From positions 1 to 21,846 of the IMG/VR virus record IMGVR_UViG_3300027963_003106: a stretch of DNA of 21,846 nucleotides. One strand, written 5' to 3'. Positions 1 to 4,747 of the stretch are shown here, in pieces. Source of the DNA: a virus. The notes below the pieces were generated by a model, which searched no databases, had not been told where the DNA came from, and worked only from the letters and a program-made list of their open reading frames with translations. Both the position numbers and the translations under genes were made by a program. The first letter of the stretch is position 1. Each line of letters begins with the position of its first letter.

Positions 1-1
1 T

Positions 2-30
2 ATTTTACACTAACTCCTATATCTTGTCAA
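2..30 (-). promoter_or_regulatory. Putative sigma70-type promoter downstream of tRNA-Trp
   Basis: On the minus strand a TTGACA (30-25) is followed after 17 nt by TAAAAT (7-2). It sits just past the tRNA-Trp 3' end and would drive a gene beyond the left edge. The spacer contains AGGAG, but no start codon fits it inside the window. The match is good, but the downstream gene cannot be seen. Confidence 0.5.
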
Positions 31-38
31 ACTATTTT

Positions 39-112
39 TGGCATACCCCCAGAGACTCGAACTCCGACGAACGGTTTTGGAGACCGCTATGCTGCCATTA
101 CATCAGGGATAC
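39..112 (-). tRNA. tRNA-Trp (anticodon CCA)
   Basis: A full cloverleaf folds by eye. The acceptor stem is GTATCCC/GGGGTAT, with two G-U pairs. The D arm is ATGT/GCAT, the anticodon stem GCGGT/ACCGT encloses loop CTCCAAA (anticodon CCA at 34-36), and the T arm is CGGAG/CTCTG with loop TTCGAGT. The discriminator base is G and the 3' CCA is encoded (41-39). It starts 5 nt after the stop codon of the phosphoesterase gene and is probably co-transcribed with it from the promoter at 752-780. Phage tRNAs usually offset codon-use differences from the host. Confidence 0.93.
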
Positions 113-117
113 AAAAA

Positions 118-720
118 TTACATTGTAGGACCATTTCCGTTCCTAAAACCTACTTCACCACCTTCTTCTTCAATGCGTTTGATAACGTCTTCAAACAAGA
201 TGGGTGCAAAATCAGTTTGCTCTACACAGACGCAATGATAACGAACGTCGTTCTCATCACTATATAAAACTTCACCGGTTCTAGCATCAACACCACGTGC
301 CTTCTTAACACGGTTGGCATGCAAGTGTCCGTGAATGTTGACACCAAAACGACCAAGACTTTCTGCGTGAACAGGAATATGACTCAAGATCATTCCGTTC
401 ATCACATGGTATGCACGAAGTTCACGAAAATGTTCACGATAGTCGGCATCTTTGAATATGTCATGATTACCACGGATCAACACCTTATCACCGTTCAATC
501 TATGCATAATACCCAAGGCCTTACGATTGATAACAACATCTCCCAAATGGTAGACCTTGTCAGTGGGCTTTACCCGTTCGTTCCAGGCCTTGACCATGGC
601 TTCGTCCATTTCATCAGGACTGTCCCACGGACGCAATTTTGTAACTCCGTCATTACGGGTGAAGCGGCAGACGCCAGTATGTCCAAAATGCGTGTCGCTT
701 ACTAAAAATACACTAGGCAT
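118..720 (-). CDS. Calcineurin-like metallophosphoesterase
   Basis: A 200-aa protein of the metallophosphoesterase (calcineurin-like) superfamily, predicted to hydrolyse a phosphoester with two metal ions. The motifs are in order: SDTHFGH with D9 and H11, GD at 60-61, GNHD at 84-87, SH at 113-114 and GHLH at 131-134. This is the complete metal-binding set, so the enzyme should be active; the substrate cannot be inferred. An upstream in-frame ATG at 780 exists, but the start at 720 has AAGGAGG five bases before it, and the domain begins at once. The gene has its own near-consensus promoter (752-780), and its stop is 5 nt before tRNA-Trp. Small stand-alone enzymes of this kind are common in large phages. 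Confidence 0.88.
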   Translation of the reverse strand: MPSVFLVSDTHFGHTGVCRFTRNDGVTKLRPWDSPDEMDEAMVKAWNERVKPTDKVYHLGDVVINRKALGIMHRLNGDKVLIRGNHDIFKDADYREHFRELRAYHVMNGMILSHIPVHAESLGRFGVNIHGHLHANRVKKARGVDARTGEVLYSDENDVRYHCVCVEQTDFAPILFEDVIKRIEEEGGEVGFRNGNGPTM

Positions 721-751
721 CTTGCCCTCCTTTCTTCTAACTATTACACCT

Positions 752-780
752 ATTATAGCCGAATGGCTATTCTGGGTCAA
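752..780 (-). promoter_or_regulatory. Sigma70-type promoter for phosphoesterase and tRNA-Trp
   Basis: Minus strand: TTGACC (780-775), 17-nt spacer, TATAAT (757-752). The expected start is near 745, giving a leader of about 25 nt that carries the AAGGAGG ribosome site. A 6-bp inverted repeat (755-770) overlaps the -10 box. Confidence 0.85.
755..770. repeat. Inverted repeat overlapping a -10 box (possible operator)
   Basis: ATAGCC-GAAT-GGCTAT on the plus strand: two 6-bp arms with a 4-nt gap, covering part of the -10 box of the phosphoesterase promoter. The arm length, gap and position match the repeat at the cold-shock gene promoter (4214-4229), but the arm sequences differ. An operator role is inference. 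Confidence 0.4.
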
Positions 781-791
781 CCAAATTGTTT

Positions 792-809
792 GTAATACTT
801 TGGTATTAC
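792..809 (-). other. Short perfect hairpin after the 101-aa gene
   Basis: GTAATAC, a 4-nt loop, GTATTAC: a 7-bp perfect stem beginning 2 nt after the stop codon at 812-814. No U-tract follows on the minus strand, so it is not a classic terminator. It may protect or pause the 3' end of the transcript. Confidence 0.4.
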
Positions 810-811
810 GA

Positions 812-1117
812 TCAGGCAGTTAACCAACATTCTTGTGATTCTAACACTAGGTTCTCTGCACCATCGTATTCACTAATGCGAAACTTGTCTCCGATTGGCA
901 CCCAGTGTACCTCCAAGTCGCTTAAACCTAAACTGGTATCATTGGGGTATTTTAATTCTAGATAAGTGTTTATTTTATCTAAATCACCTTGTTCTATCCA
1001 CTCCACGATACTGGGATCATACAACAATTCCTCGTTGCGGTGCCATGTATACCATCCAGCACCATAACCTGGTGATACCAACACTGCCACCTTACCATCA
1101 CGAATTAGTTTGTTCAT
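812..1117 (-). CDS. Small conserved phage protein, unknown function
   Basis: A 101-aa acidic soluble protein. Its N-terminal part contains the motif VSPGYGAGWYTWHRN (about residues 14-28), and its C-terminal half has a strand-rich pattern ending in CWLTA. It resembles a family of uncharacterised proteins that I recall from several large phages, with a conserved SPGYGAGW segment. No catalytic motif is evident. Its start overlaps the end of the 52-aa gene upstream by 20 nt, so the two are probably translationally coupled; the ribosome site (AAAGAA) is weak, which fits that idea. A 7-bp hairpin follows the stop. The function is unknown. Confidence 0.8.
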   Translation of the reverse strand: MNKLIRDGKVAVLVSPGYGAGWYTWHRNEELLYDPSIVEWIEQGDLDKINTYLELKYPNDTSLGLSDLEVHWVPIGDKFRISEYDGAENLVLESQECWLTA

Positions 1118-1256
1118 TGTTCTTTACTTTTTTTACTGCTTCCATTTGAGCTATCATTGCATCAACTTGCACCCGGGCACGTTCGAGCTTGCGTTCAATT
1201 AAGGCCACACGCTCTTCGGGTGCTAAGAAAATTTTATCTTGCGTTTTGTTTTCCAT
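1098..1256 (-). CDS. Short charged helical protein, unknown function
   Basis: An ORF of 52 codons beginning ATG at 1256, preceded by GAGAAG five bases upstream, and ending TGA at 1100-1098 inside the start of the 101-aa gene. From residue 13 on it is one long charged segment (EERVALIERKLERARVQ) with heptad-like hydrophobic spacing, so a single amphipathic helix or coiled coil is likely. The good ribosome site and tight overlap with the next gene support it as a real small gene. It begins only 14 nt after the U-tract of a terminator hairpin, so its transcription must come from terminator read-through or an unseen signal. No family was recognised. Confidence 0.65.
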   Translation of the reverse strand: MENKTQDKIFLAPEERVALIERKLERARVQVDAMIAQMEAVKKVKNNEQTNS

Positions 1257-1269
1257 ATTCTTCTCTCAA

Positions 1270-1302
1270 TAAAAAAACCCCGGACTGTTTAGTTTCGGGG
1301 TT
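1270..1302 (-). terminator. Rho-independent terminator
   Basis: On the minus strand AACCCCG pairs with CGGGGTT (1302-1296 with 1282-1276), with a possible inner ACT/AGT pairing in the loop, followed by seven T residues (1277-1271). It closes the transcript started at the promoter 1440-1468 and lies immediately before the ribosome site of the 52-aa gene. Confidence 0.8.
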
Positions 1303-1327
1303 GTTGAATAAAAGTTAAAACTTACTG

Positions 1328-1432
1328 CTATTCAAAACCCACTCTACGATCTTCACAGCCATAGACCCATAAATCGGCTTGTCCAATTATTGGGTTATTT
1401 GCTAAAGAGAGATGTAAGTTATCGATCATCAT
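1328..1432 (-). CDS. Candidate 34-aa leaderless microprotein (or part of a small RNA)
   Basis: An ATG at 1432, repeated at 1429, lies eight bases after the -10 box of a perfect consensus promoter. It opens a 34-codon frame ending TAG at 1330-1328. The product would contain the stretch IIGQADLWVYGCEDRRVGF. There is no Shine-Dalgarno site, so translation would have to be leaderless. The whole transcript, about 0.16 kb to the terminator at 1270-1302, could instead be a non-coding RNA. No family was recognised. I favour a real transcript but am undecided between protein and RNA. Confidence 0.35.
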   Translation of the reverse strand: MMIDNLHLSLANNPIIGQADLWVYGCEDRRVGFE

Positions 1433-1439
1433 AGTAAGT

Positions 1440-1468
1440 ATTATACGGGTTTATTTATGATCTGTCAA
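1440..1468 (-). promoter_or_regulatory. Perfect-consensus sigma70 promoter
   Basis: TTGACA (1468-1463), 17-nt spacer, TATAAT (1445-1440) on the minus strand, an exact match to the vegetative consensus. The spacer also contains CATAAATA, which resembles a T4-type late promoter. The expected start is at 1434-1432, on or beside an ATG. The interval between the SGNH gene (ends 1489) and the terminator (1302) holds only this promoter and the short frame at 1328-1432. Confidence 0.88.
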
Positions 1469-1488
1469 CTGGTATATTGCCAAAATAT

Positions 1489-2202
1489 TCATGACATGCA
1501 CTTGCGTATCTTTTTGGCGTAGATTTCTGCTAGATATTCCTGACTGGCCGGGCTACCGTGATATCCCGGATCTACTCCTTCAAACGGCCATTCGTGTATT
1601 GCATAAGTCGGGGTCTCTTTATAGTCAAGAGTCAAACTATTGTTGTTTACTACTTTTGGTATTTTGTTACGTATATTCCCAACATGCCAAAGGGGTCCAG
1701 CAATGACTAAAAACGGTATTTTAAAATAAAACAATTGCATGATACCATCGCGTATTATCCATTCGTCTTGTTGCTGTTTCCATTTGTGGTCATATATATG
1801 ATTGATATATTGTTGCAGAGCTGATTCTGTATAGTCATCCAGCTTGTTATAGCGAGTTGGATGGTCAGTATTTTCAATCAAAGTTACAATTGGTTCACAA
1901 ATCATCCTGTATGGATTATTGCCATAATTGATATTGTTAAGACCGTGGTGTTTACTGTAATTAAATGGCTTGGCAGGAATTTCCATTCGGTCCGAAAAAG
2001 TCGGTGCCACAATAACAAAATCAGGCTGTTGCCGCAATGCTTCATCAATTTGTATACGGATACCACCATTGCTACATCCTGGCCGTGCTAGTATTTCTAC
2101 GTCCCATCCTAGAAGCCGTGCTGTTTGATGTCCGTAACCTGTTCCCGGAAGGTCAACGCTGTCGGAACTTAAACTACACCCGCATACTATTAATTTTGCC
2201 AT
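1489..2202 (-). CDS. SGNH/GDSL hydrolase-like protein (paralogue 1)
   Basis: A 237-aa protein with the layout of an SGNH (GDSL-type) esterase/acyltransferase. Block I is VCGCSLSSDS with candidate nucleophile S10. A glycine-rich SNGG block with N45 comes next, then a strand FVIVAPTFSDR where the third block would be, and a C-terminal DPGYHG that could supply the Asp-His pair. It is the most divergent of five such proteins here. I chose ATG 2202: a longer frame from 2226 would start inside the terminator hairpin of the upstream gene, and all family members begin directly at the block I strand. ATG 2214 is also possible. No strong ribosome site or promoter is visible. The substrate is unknown; SGNH enzymes near sugar genes often add or remove acetyl groups on glycans. 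Confidence 0.65.
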   Translation of the reverse strand: MAKLIVCGCSLSSDSVDLPGTGYGHQTARLLGWDVEILARPGCSNGGIRIQIDEALRQQPDFVIVAPTFSDRMEIPAKPFNYSKHHGLNNINYGNNPYRMICEPIVTLIENTDHPTRYNKLDDYTESALQQYINHIYDHKWKQQQDEWIIRDGIMQLFYFKIPFLVIAGPLWHVGNIRNKIPKVVNNNSLTLDYKETPTYAIHEWPFEGVDPGYHGSPASQEYLAEIYAKKIRKCMS

Positions 2203-2216
2203 TCTGCTAATCATTA

Positions 2217-2240
2217 AAAAAGGCACCTGAGTGCCTTTTA
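2217..2240 (-). terminator. Rho-independent terminator after the outer-membrane protein gene
   Basis: AAAAGGCAC-TCAG-GTGCCTTTT hairpin on the minus strand, followed by further T residues, about 20 nt after the stop at 2261. The symmetric A and T tracts mean it could work in both directions. Confidence 0.85.
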
Positions 2241-2260
2241 CTTTACATAGAAGTTTCTGA

Positions 2261-2803
2261 TTAAAAACCGCGTGTGTATGCTACTGCAACAACCTTTTGG
2301 TTGCTGTCACCTTGAACACGGTCATACTTAACAGCAACAGTGTCGTTCTTGCTCAAAGCATAAGCCAATGAGTAACGGGCTGTGTGTGTTTGGTCGTTGT
2401 TTGCGCTATCATACGCACTTCTCCAACGGTAACCAACTTTGGCAGTTAAACCTGCAACACCTGGCACTGCGGCTGCAATACCTGGCTCAACAGAGTAGTA
2501 TGAGAAGTCAGCAGTATTACTATACTTTTGACCTGTTGCGGCACGAACATACAATCCAACTGGACCAGCCACTGTGGCGCCTGCTTCGAGACGAGTGCTC
2601 AAGGCATTGGTGCCTTCTGTTTGTGCGTTAGAGAATGCCAAGTCACCAGCGAAACCGCTGAATTCCTTCTTTACTCCCAACACATATTGCTGTTGAGCTG
2701 CAGCGCCTGCATTGTTGATACGCTGACTTTCGACAGTGACACTGTCGGCTGCAAATGCAGTACCAGAGATGGCCACGGCCAAGATTGCTAAAATTTTCTT
2801 CAT
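2261..2803 (-). CDS. Phage-encoded outer-membrane beta-barrel protein
   Basis: A 180-aa secreted protein. Residues 1-19 are a textbook Sec signal peptide: MKK, a hydrophobic core, then AFA-A as the signal peptidase I site. The mature part of about 161 residues is made of alternating polar/hydrophobic strands (GPVGLYVRAATG, ARYSLAYALS, KVVAVAYTRGF) and ends in Phe. That is the C-terminal signature recognised by the BAM complex, and the size suits an eight-stranded barrel. A start 39 nt upstream exists, but ATG 2803 has AAGGA at proper spacing and gives the signal peptide directly. A possible promoter (2860-2888) and a terminator (2217-2240) make it a single-gene unit. A role in altering the host surface, for example superinfection exclusion or permeability, is inference. 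The low-Cys, Ala/Gly-rich composition is typical of porin-like proteins. Confidence 0.8.
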   Translation of the reverse strand: MKKILAILAVAISGTAFAADSVTVESQRINNAGAAAQQQYVLGVKKEFSGFAGDLAFSNAQTEGTNALSTRLEAGATVAGPVGLYVRAATGQKYSNTADFSYYSVEPGIAAAVPGVAGLTAKVGYRWRSAYDSANNDQTHTARYSLAYALSKNDTVAVKYDRVQGDSNQKVVAVAYTRGF

Positions 2804-2859
2804 TAGTTTTTCCTTATAAGAATGTGGACGATTGTCCAACATATTATTTAGTAGTTTTA

Positions 2860-2888
2860 CTAATAGATAGTAATTTTTACGTGGTCAA
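2860..2888 (-). promoter_or_regulatory. Possible promoter for the outer-membrane protein gene
   Basis: TTGACC (2888-2883), 17-nt spacer, TATTAG (2865-2860) on the minus strand. The -10 box is weak, and the -35 overlaps the T-tract of the preceding terminator. A late-like CTAAATAATA lies nearer to the gene and could be used instead. Confidence 0.4.
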
Positions 2889-2912
2889 AAAGAAACCCGC
2901 CGAAGCGGGTTT
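2886..2912 (-). terminator. Rho-independent terminator of the 107-aa gene
   Basis: AAACCCGC-TTCG-GCGGGTTT hairpin on the minus strand (2912-2893) with a TTCG tetraloop, running into TTTCTTTTT. Confidence 0.92.
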
Positions 2913-2928
2913 TTGGTGTTTGTGAAAA

Positions 2929-3252
2929 TTAGTTGTCGTACTTTGGGGCAGGAGGCATTTGGGCCAAGACTGCGTTAGTGACTGCTTGACGAAATTTCCG
3001 GTCCCATATGTCCAAGCCGGCCTTCTCAAATTCGATTACATCATAGTTAAGAGGTTGTTTCCAACGTACCTTTCTGGCAGTGGAATCTACATTAAAGACT
3101 CGGCCCTTGCCCTTAAACTTGTCATGCATGTTGTATTTTATAACCCAGTTAATTTGCTTTTTGCTATAAGGACTATCTTCATCAAGTTGAACTTGCGGTT
3201 GTTCTGCTTCCTTGATGATATTAATGTATTTTTTAAAAAAATCGGTGCTCAT
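2929..3252 (-). CDS. Small conserved phage protein behind a late promoter
   Basis: A 107-aa protein. Its N-terminus FFKKYINIIKEAE (residues 5-17) is an amphipathic helix similar to openings I recall from several proteins of T4-like aquatic phages. The rest is basic in the middle (KFKGKGRVFN, KVRWKQP) and ends in a Pro-rich tail. The start is set by AGGAG eight bases before ATG 3252. An exact TATAAATA lies 20-27 bases upstream of the ATG, and a strong terminator follows, so this is a monocistronic gene, probably expressed late. A virion or assembly role is therefore plausible, but no function can be read from the sequence. Confidence 0.78.
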   Translation of the reverse strand: MSTDFFKKYINIIKEAEQPQVQLDEDSPYSKKQINWVIKYNMHDKFKGKGRVFNVDSTARKVRWKQPLNYDVIEFEKAGLDIWDRKFRQAVTNAVLAQMPPAPKYDN

Positions 3253-3272
3253 GCTATACTCCTGATATCATT

Positions 3273-3280
3273 TATTTATA
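3273..3280 (-). promoter_or_regulatory. T4-type late promoter motif TATAAATA
   Basis: An exact TATAAATA on the minus strand, 20 bases before the 107-aa gene and just after the tmRNA terminator. In T4-like phages this octamer is the whole late promoter, read by the phage sigma factor gp55 with gp33 and the sliding clamp. None of those proteins is in this window. Confidence 0.7.
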
Positions 3281-3282
3281 CA

Positions 3283-3310
3283 AATTAAAAAAGCCCGCCG
3301 AAGCGGGCTG
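3283..3310 (-). terminator. Rho-independent terminator of the csp-tmRNA unit
   Basis: AGCCCGC-TTCG-GCGGGCT hairpin (3309-3292) on the minus strand followed by six T residues. It ends the transcript containing the tmRNA coding piece. Confidence 0.93.
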
Positions 3311-3668
3311 GTTGTTTCTGTTACGAGGTATTTCCTACCCTATCGCGGTGATTAAACTGCGAAAGATTCGGCTTTCACTGTGCGAGCAGAGAACTTGATG
3401 TTCTTACCACTTACAGTTACTTCGCCTGTAGATGCGTTTGCATTTACTAGATTTGCTTGATTTACGGTCATCGCCTACCGTGTTGCCGTCGCCAATATCT
3501 CACCCCGTCGAAACCGGTCGGGCCCATTATAAAACACATTGGGTTGCCTGTACTCGAATGCTTGAGTCGGTTTTATGCAATATGCTTTATGGTGGACCCG
3601 GGGGGAATCGAACCCCCGTCCGAGCTGCCTTCTCTTTGAAGGAATTACAACAATTCTTTACCGACTAC
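3311..3668 (-). ncRNA. ssrA: Circularly permuted (two-piece) tmRNA
   Basis: The tRNA-like 3' half lies upstream of the 5' half. The acceptor piece (about 3668-3590) ends with a T arm GGGGG-TTCGATT-CCCCC, then CGGGTCC, discriminator A and encoded CCA (3592-3590). After a 64-nt intervening segment (3589-3526), the coding piece begins GGGCCCGACCGGTTTCGACG (from 3525), the standard tmRNA 5' signature. GGGCCCG pairs with CGGGTCC over 7 bp to rebuild one acceptor stem. A 7-bp ATAAAAC/GTTTTAT helix (3576-3570 with 3535-3529) closes the intervening loop. The segment before the tag, CCGTAAATCAAGCAAATCTAGTA, matches the usual resume-site layout in two parts (CGTAAA...GCAAA and TAGTA). The tag frame then runs from about 3444 to TAA at 3354-3352. 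The outer ends are not defined by sequence alone. Known two-piece tmRNAs occur in alphaproteobacteria, cyanobacteria and some betaproteobacteria. Confidence 0.9.
3352..3444 (-). other. tmRNA proteolysis-tag reading frame, about 29-30 codons
   Basis: Directly after TAGTA the frame reads N-A-N-A-S-T-G-E and ends ...K-A-E-S-F-A-V-stop. If the resume codon is the GCA at 3441-3439, as the GCAAAC match to other tmRNAs suggests, the tag has 29 residues; if it is AAT, 30. Most tags have 8-16 residues and end in LAA or VAA. The final FAV here departs from the ClpXP/SspB-type degron. An in-frame ATG lies nine codons before the AAT (3471-3469). I treat it as chance, because that stretch is the conserved pre-tag region. 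Confidence 0.7.
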
Positions 3669-3944
3669 TTATACTGCTTCTGCAACAGCACTGATTGGTG
3701 CTGGAACAAATGCCAAATAGGCTGCTACAACAGCATTTGCTGTGGCGATATTACTATAATATGATACGCTAGTATAAGTTCCTGCATCAATAGTCTGTGT
3801 ATATGCTGAAGCTTGTTCCCCTGCAGCAATCGCATTTTGTTTAATAATCGATACTGAAGTCAATTCATCTTCAGTGAACGGGCGATCCATAACTACTGTG
3901 GATTTTGCATTTGCAACGAATGATTGTGTGGCCAATAGTGACAT
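3669..3944 (-). CDS. Small Ala/Ser/Thr-rich protein between csp and tmRNA
   Basis: A 91-aa protein with no recognised family. It opens MSLLATQSFVANAKS, has one acidic central stretch (DRPFTEDELTS), and then a long Ala/Tyr/Thr-rich C-terminal half ending SAVAEAV. There is no clear signal peptide, and the hydrophobic stretch ANAVVAAYLAFVPAPI (about 69-84) is short for a membrane span. The start has AAGGAG eight bases upstream. It lies 27 bases after the cold-shock gene and its stop codon abuts the tmRNA acceptor piece, so all three are probably one transcript from the promoter at 4213-4241. The position suggests a gene expressed with the tmRNA, but the function is unknown. Confidence 0.72.
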   Translation of the reverse strand: MSLLATQSFVANAKSTVVMDRPFTEDELTSVSIIKQNAIAAGEQASAYTQTIDAGTYTSVSYYSNIATANAVVAAYLAFVPAPISAVAEAV

Positions 3945-3971
3945 AAAAACTCCTTTTTATAATAATATTAC

Positions 3972-4175
3972 TTATGCAGGTACAATGTTTGATGCCTGCT
4001 TGCCTTTTGGTCCTTGAACCAAATCAAATTTTACCACTTGATTTTCTTTTAATGTTTTAAATCCATTAATATTAATTGCTGAAAAATGTGCAAATACATC
4101 TTCTCCACCATCATCTGGAGTAATGAATCCAAAACCTTTTGCATCATTAAACCATTTTACTTTACCTACTACCAT
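3972..4175 (-). CDS. csp: Cold-shock-domain protein (CspA family)
   Basis: A 67-aa protein that is a single cold-shock domain, the usual length of CspA-type nucleic-acid chaperones. The N-terminal strand [15 protein letters not shown] contains RNP1 (K13-I18), and DVFAHF (26-31) is RNP2. The closing [13 protein letters not shown] is also typical. These proteins bind single-stranded RNA or DNA and melt weak secondary structure. The start is ATG 4175, with AAAGGAAG about nine bases upstream, preceded by a near-perfect promoter (4213-4241) carrying an inverted repeat over the -10 box. It is first in a unit with the 91-aa protein and the tmRNA. In a phage it probably aids transcription or translation during infection; that role is inference. 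Confidence 0.95.
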   Translation of the reverse strand: MVVGKVKWFNDAKGFGFITPDDGGEDVFAHFSAININGFKTLKENQVVKFDLVQGPKGKQASNIVPA

Positions 4176-4212
4176 AATATACTACTTCCTTTTAAATTAA
4201 ACATGAGTGCTA

Positions 4213-4241
4213 ATTGTAACCTTTTACAACCTTGCTGTCAA
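4213..4241 (-). promoter_or_regulatory. Sigma70-type promoter for csp and the tmRNA unit
   Basis: TTGACA (4241-4236), 17-nt spacer, TACAAT (4218-4213) on the minus strand, with the start expected near 4206 and a leader of about 30 nt. This is a near-consensus promoter, which suits early expression by host polymerase. Confidence 0.87.
4214..4229. repeat. Inverted repeat over the csp -10 box (possible operator)
   Basis: TTGTAA-CCTT-TTACAA: 6-bp arms with a 4-nt gap, one arm covering the -10 box. The same geometry occurs at the promoter of the phosphoesterase gene (755-770) with other arm sequences. Confidence 0.4.
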
Positions 4242-4281
4242 CCTCGAGATTGCCTCGTACGGTCATACTATTTAGCATGTT

Positions 4282-4358
4282 TGGTGGGCCCACCTGGATT
4301 TGAACCAGGGACCAAGGGTTTATGAGACCCCTGCTCTAACCAACTGAGCTATAGGCCC
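4282..4358 (-). tRNA. tRNA-Ile2 (anticodon CAU, expected lysidine-modified)
   Basis: A complete cloverleaf: acceptor GGGCCTA/TGGGCCC, D arm GCTC/GAGC, anticodon stem GGGGT/ACCCT with loop CTCATAA, T arm CCTGG/CCAGG, discriminator A and encoded CCA (4284-4282). A CAU anticodon can mean Met or Ile2. The body resembles E. coli tRNA-Ile2 (TTAGAGCAGG, CTTGGTC, CTGGTTCAA). Positions C4-G69 and C5-G68 are the pairs known to let TilS choose tRNA-Ile2 over tRNA-Met. I therefore favour Ile2, reading AUA codons. It has its own promoter at 4367-4395. Confidence 0.92.
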
Positions 4359-4366
4359 AGACATAT

Positions 4367-4395
4367 AGTGTAACATCAAGTACGATAGTTGTCAA
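4367..4395 (-). promoter_or_regulatory. Promoter for tRNA-Ile2
   Basis: TTGACA (4395-4390), 17-nt spacer, TACACT (4372-4367) on the minus strand. The -35 lies inside the last codons of the 123-aa gene. The predicted start falls within a base or two of the tRNA 5' end (4358). Confidence 0.72.
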
Positions 4396-4747
4396 GGAAT
4401 TGCGACAGATTTCCGTATAGGTTCACCATGACTGCTTCCTGACTACCAAAGAACATAATCTTTTTGGGTATGCCTTTGACAGTATGAATATAGTAAGGCA
4501 TTTGCATTTTACGGTCTAATTTTAGAATCAATTGTTTGTCAAAGATGTGTGGATCATTAATGCTGTATGCGTAGTGTTCCAGATCAAGCATATCGGCCAA
4601 AGACGAATAACCGGTACTGGTCAATCTCATACCACCATTGCGTCGTAAATTAAACCACCAAGCACCCATAGCACTTTCTACGCTGACACGTTGTTCATCA
4701 GATAACAGTGCAACTAAATCTTCTGTAAGTTTTCTTTTGTCACGCAT
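4376..4747 (-). CDS. Conserved phage protein, unknown function
   Basis: A 123-aa protein. It contains AWWFNLRRNGGMRLTSTGYS (about residues 29-48), a conserved-looking block that I associate with uncharacterised proteins of T4-like marine and freshwater phages, and a C-terminal half with alternating strands (KKIMFFGSQEAVMVNLYG). No catalytic residues can be assigned. Its start overlaps the end of the SGNH gene upstream by 34 nt in another frame, with only a weak ribosome site, so coupling to that gene is likely. Its last codons hold the -35 box of the tRNA-Ile2 promoter. Confidence 0.75.
   Translation of the reverse strand: MRDKRKLTEDLVALLSDEQRVSVESAMGAWWFNLRRNGGMRLTSTGYSSLADMLDLEHYAYSINDPHIFDKQLILKLDRKMQMPYYIHTVKGIPKKIMFFGSQEAVMVNLYGNLSQFLDNYRT

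Noticed and set aside
895-1149. Plus-strand frame opposite the 101-aa gene
   Set aside because: No ribosome site, unusual composition, and antisense to a coupled pair of minus-strand genes. No plus-strand gene in the window is supported.
2203-2226. Longer start (ATG 2226) for SGNH paralogue 1
   Set aside because: It lies inside the terminator hairpin of the upstream gene; family members begin at the block I strand.
2217-2240. Hairpin as an operator for the SGNH gene
   Set aside because: The GC stem with A and T tracts placed just after a stop codon is adequately explained as a terminator.
3352-3471. A 39-codon gene starting at ATG 3471
   Set aside because: It is in frame with the tmRNA tag, and its first part is the conserved pre-tag region. 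The TAGTA signal and GCAAAC fit tmRNA better than a separate gene, though dual use is noted as a possibility.
3432-3764. Plus-strand open frame of 110 codons
   Set aside because: It runs antisense across the tmRNA, including the T arm and acceptor stem. The RNA explains the sequence and no ribosome site or family supports the frame.
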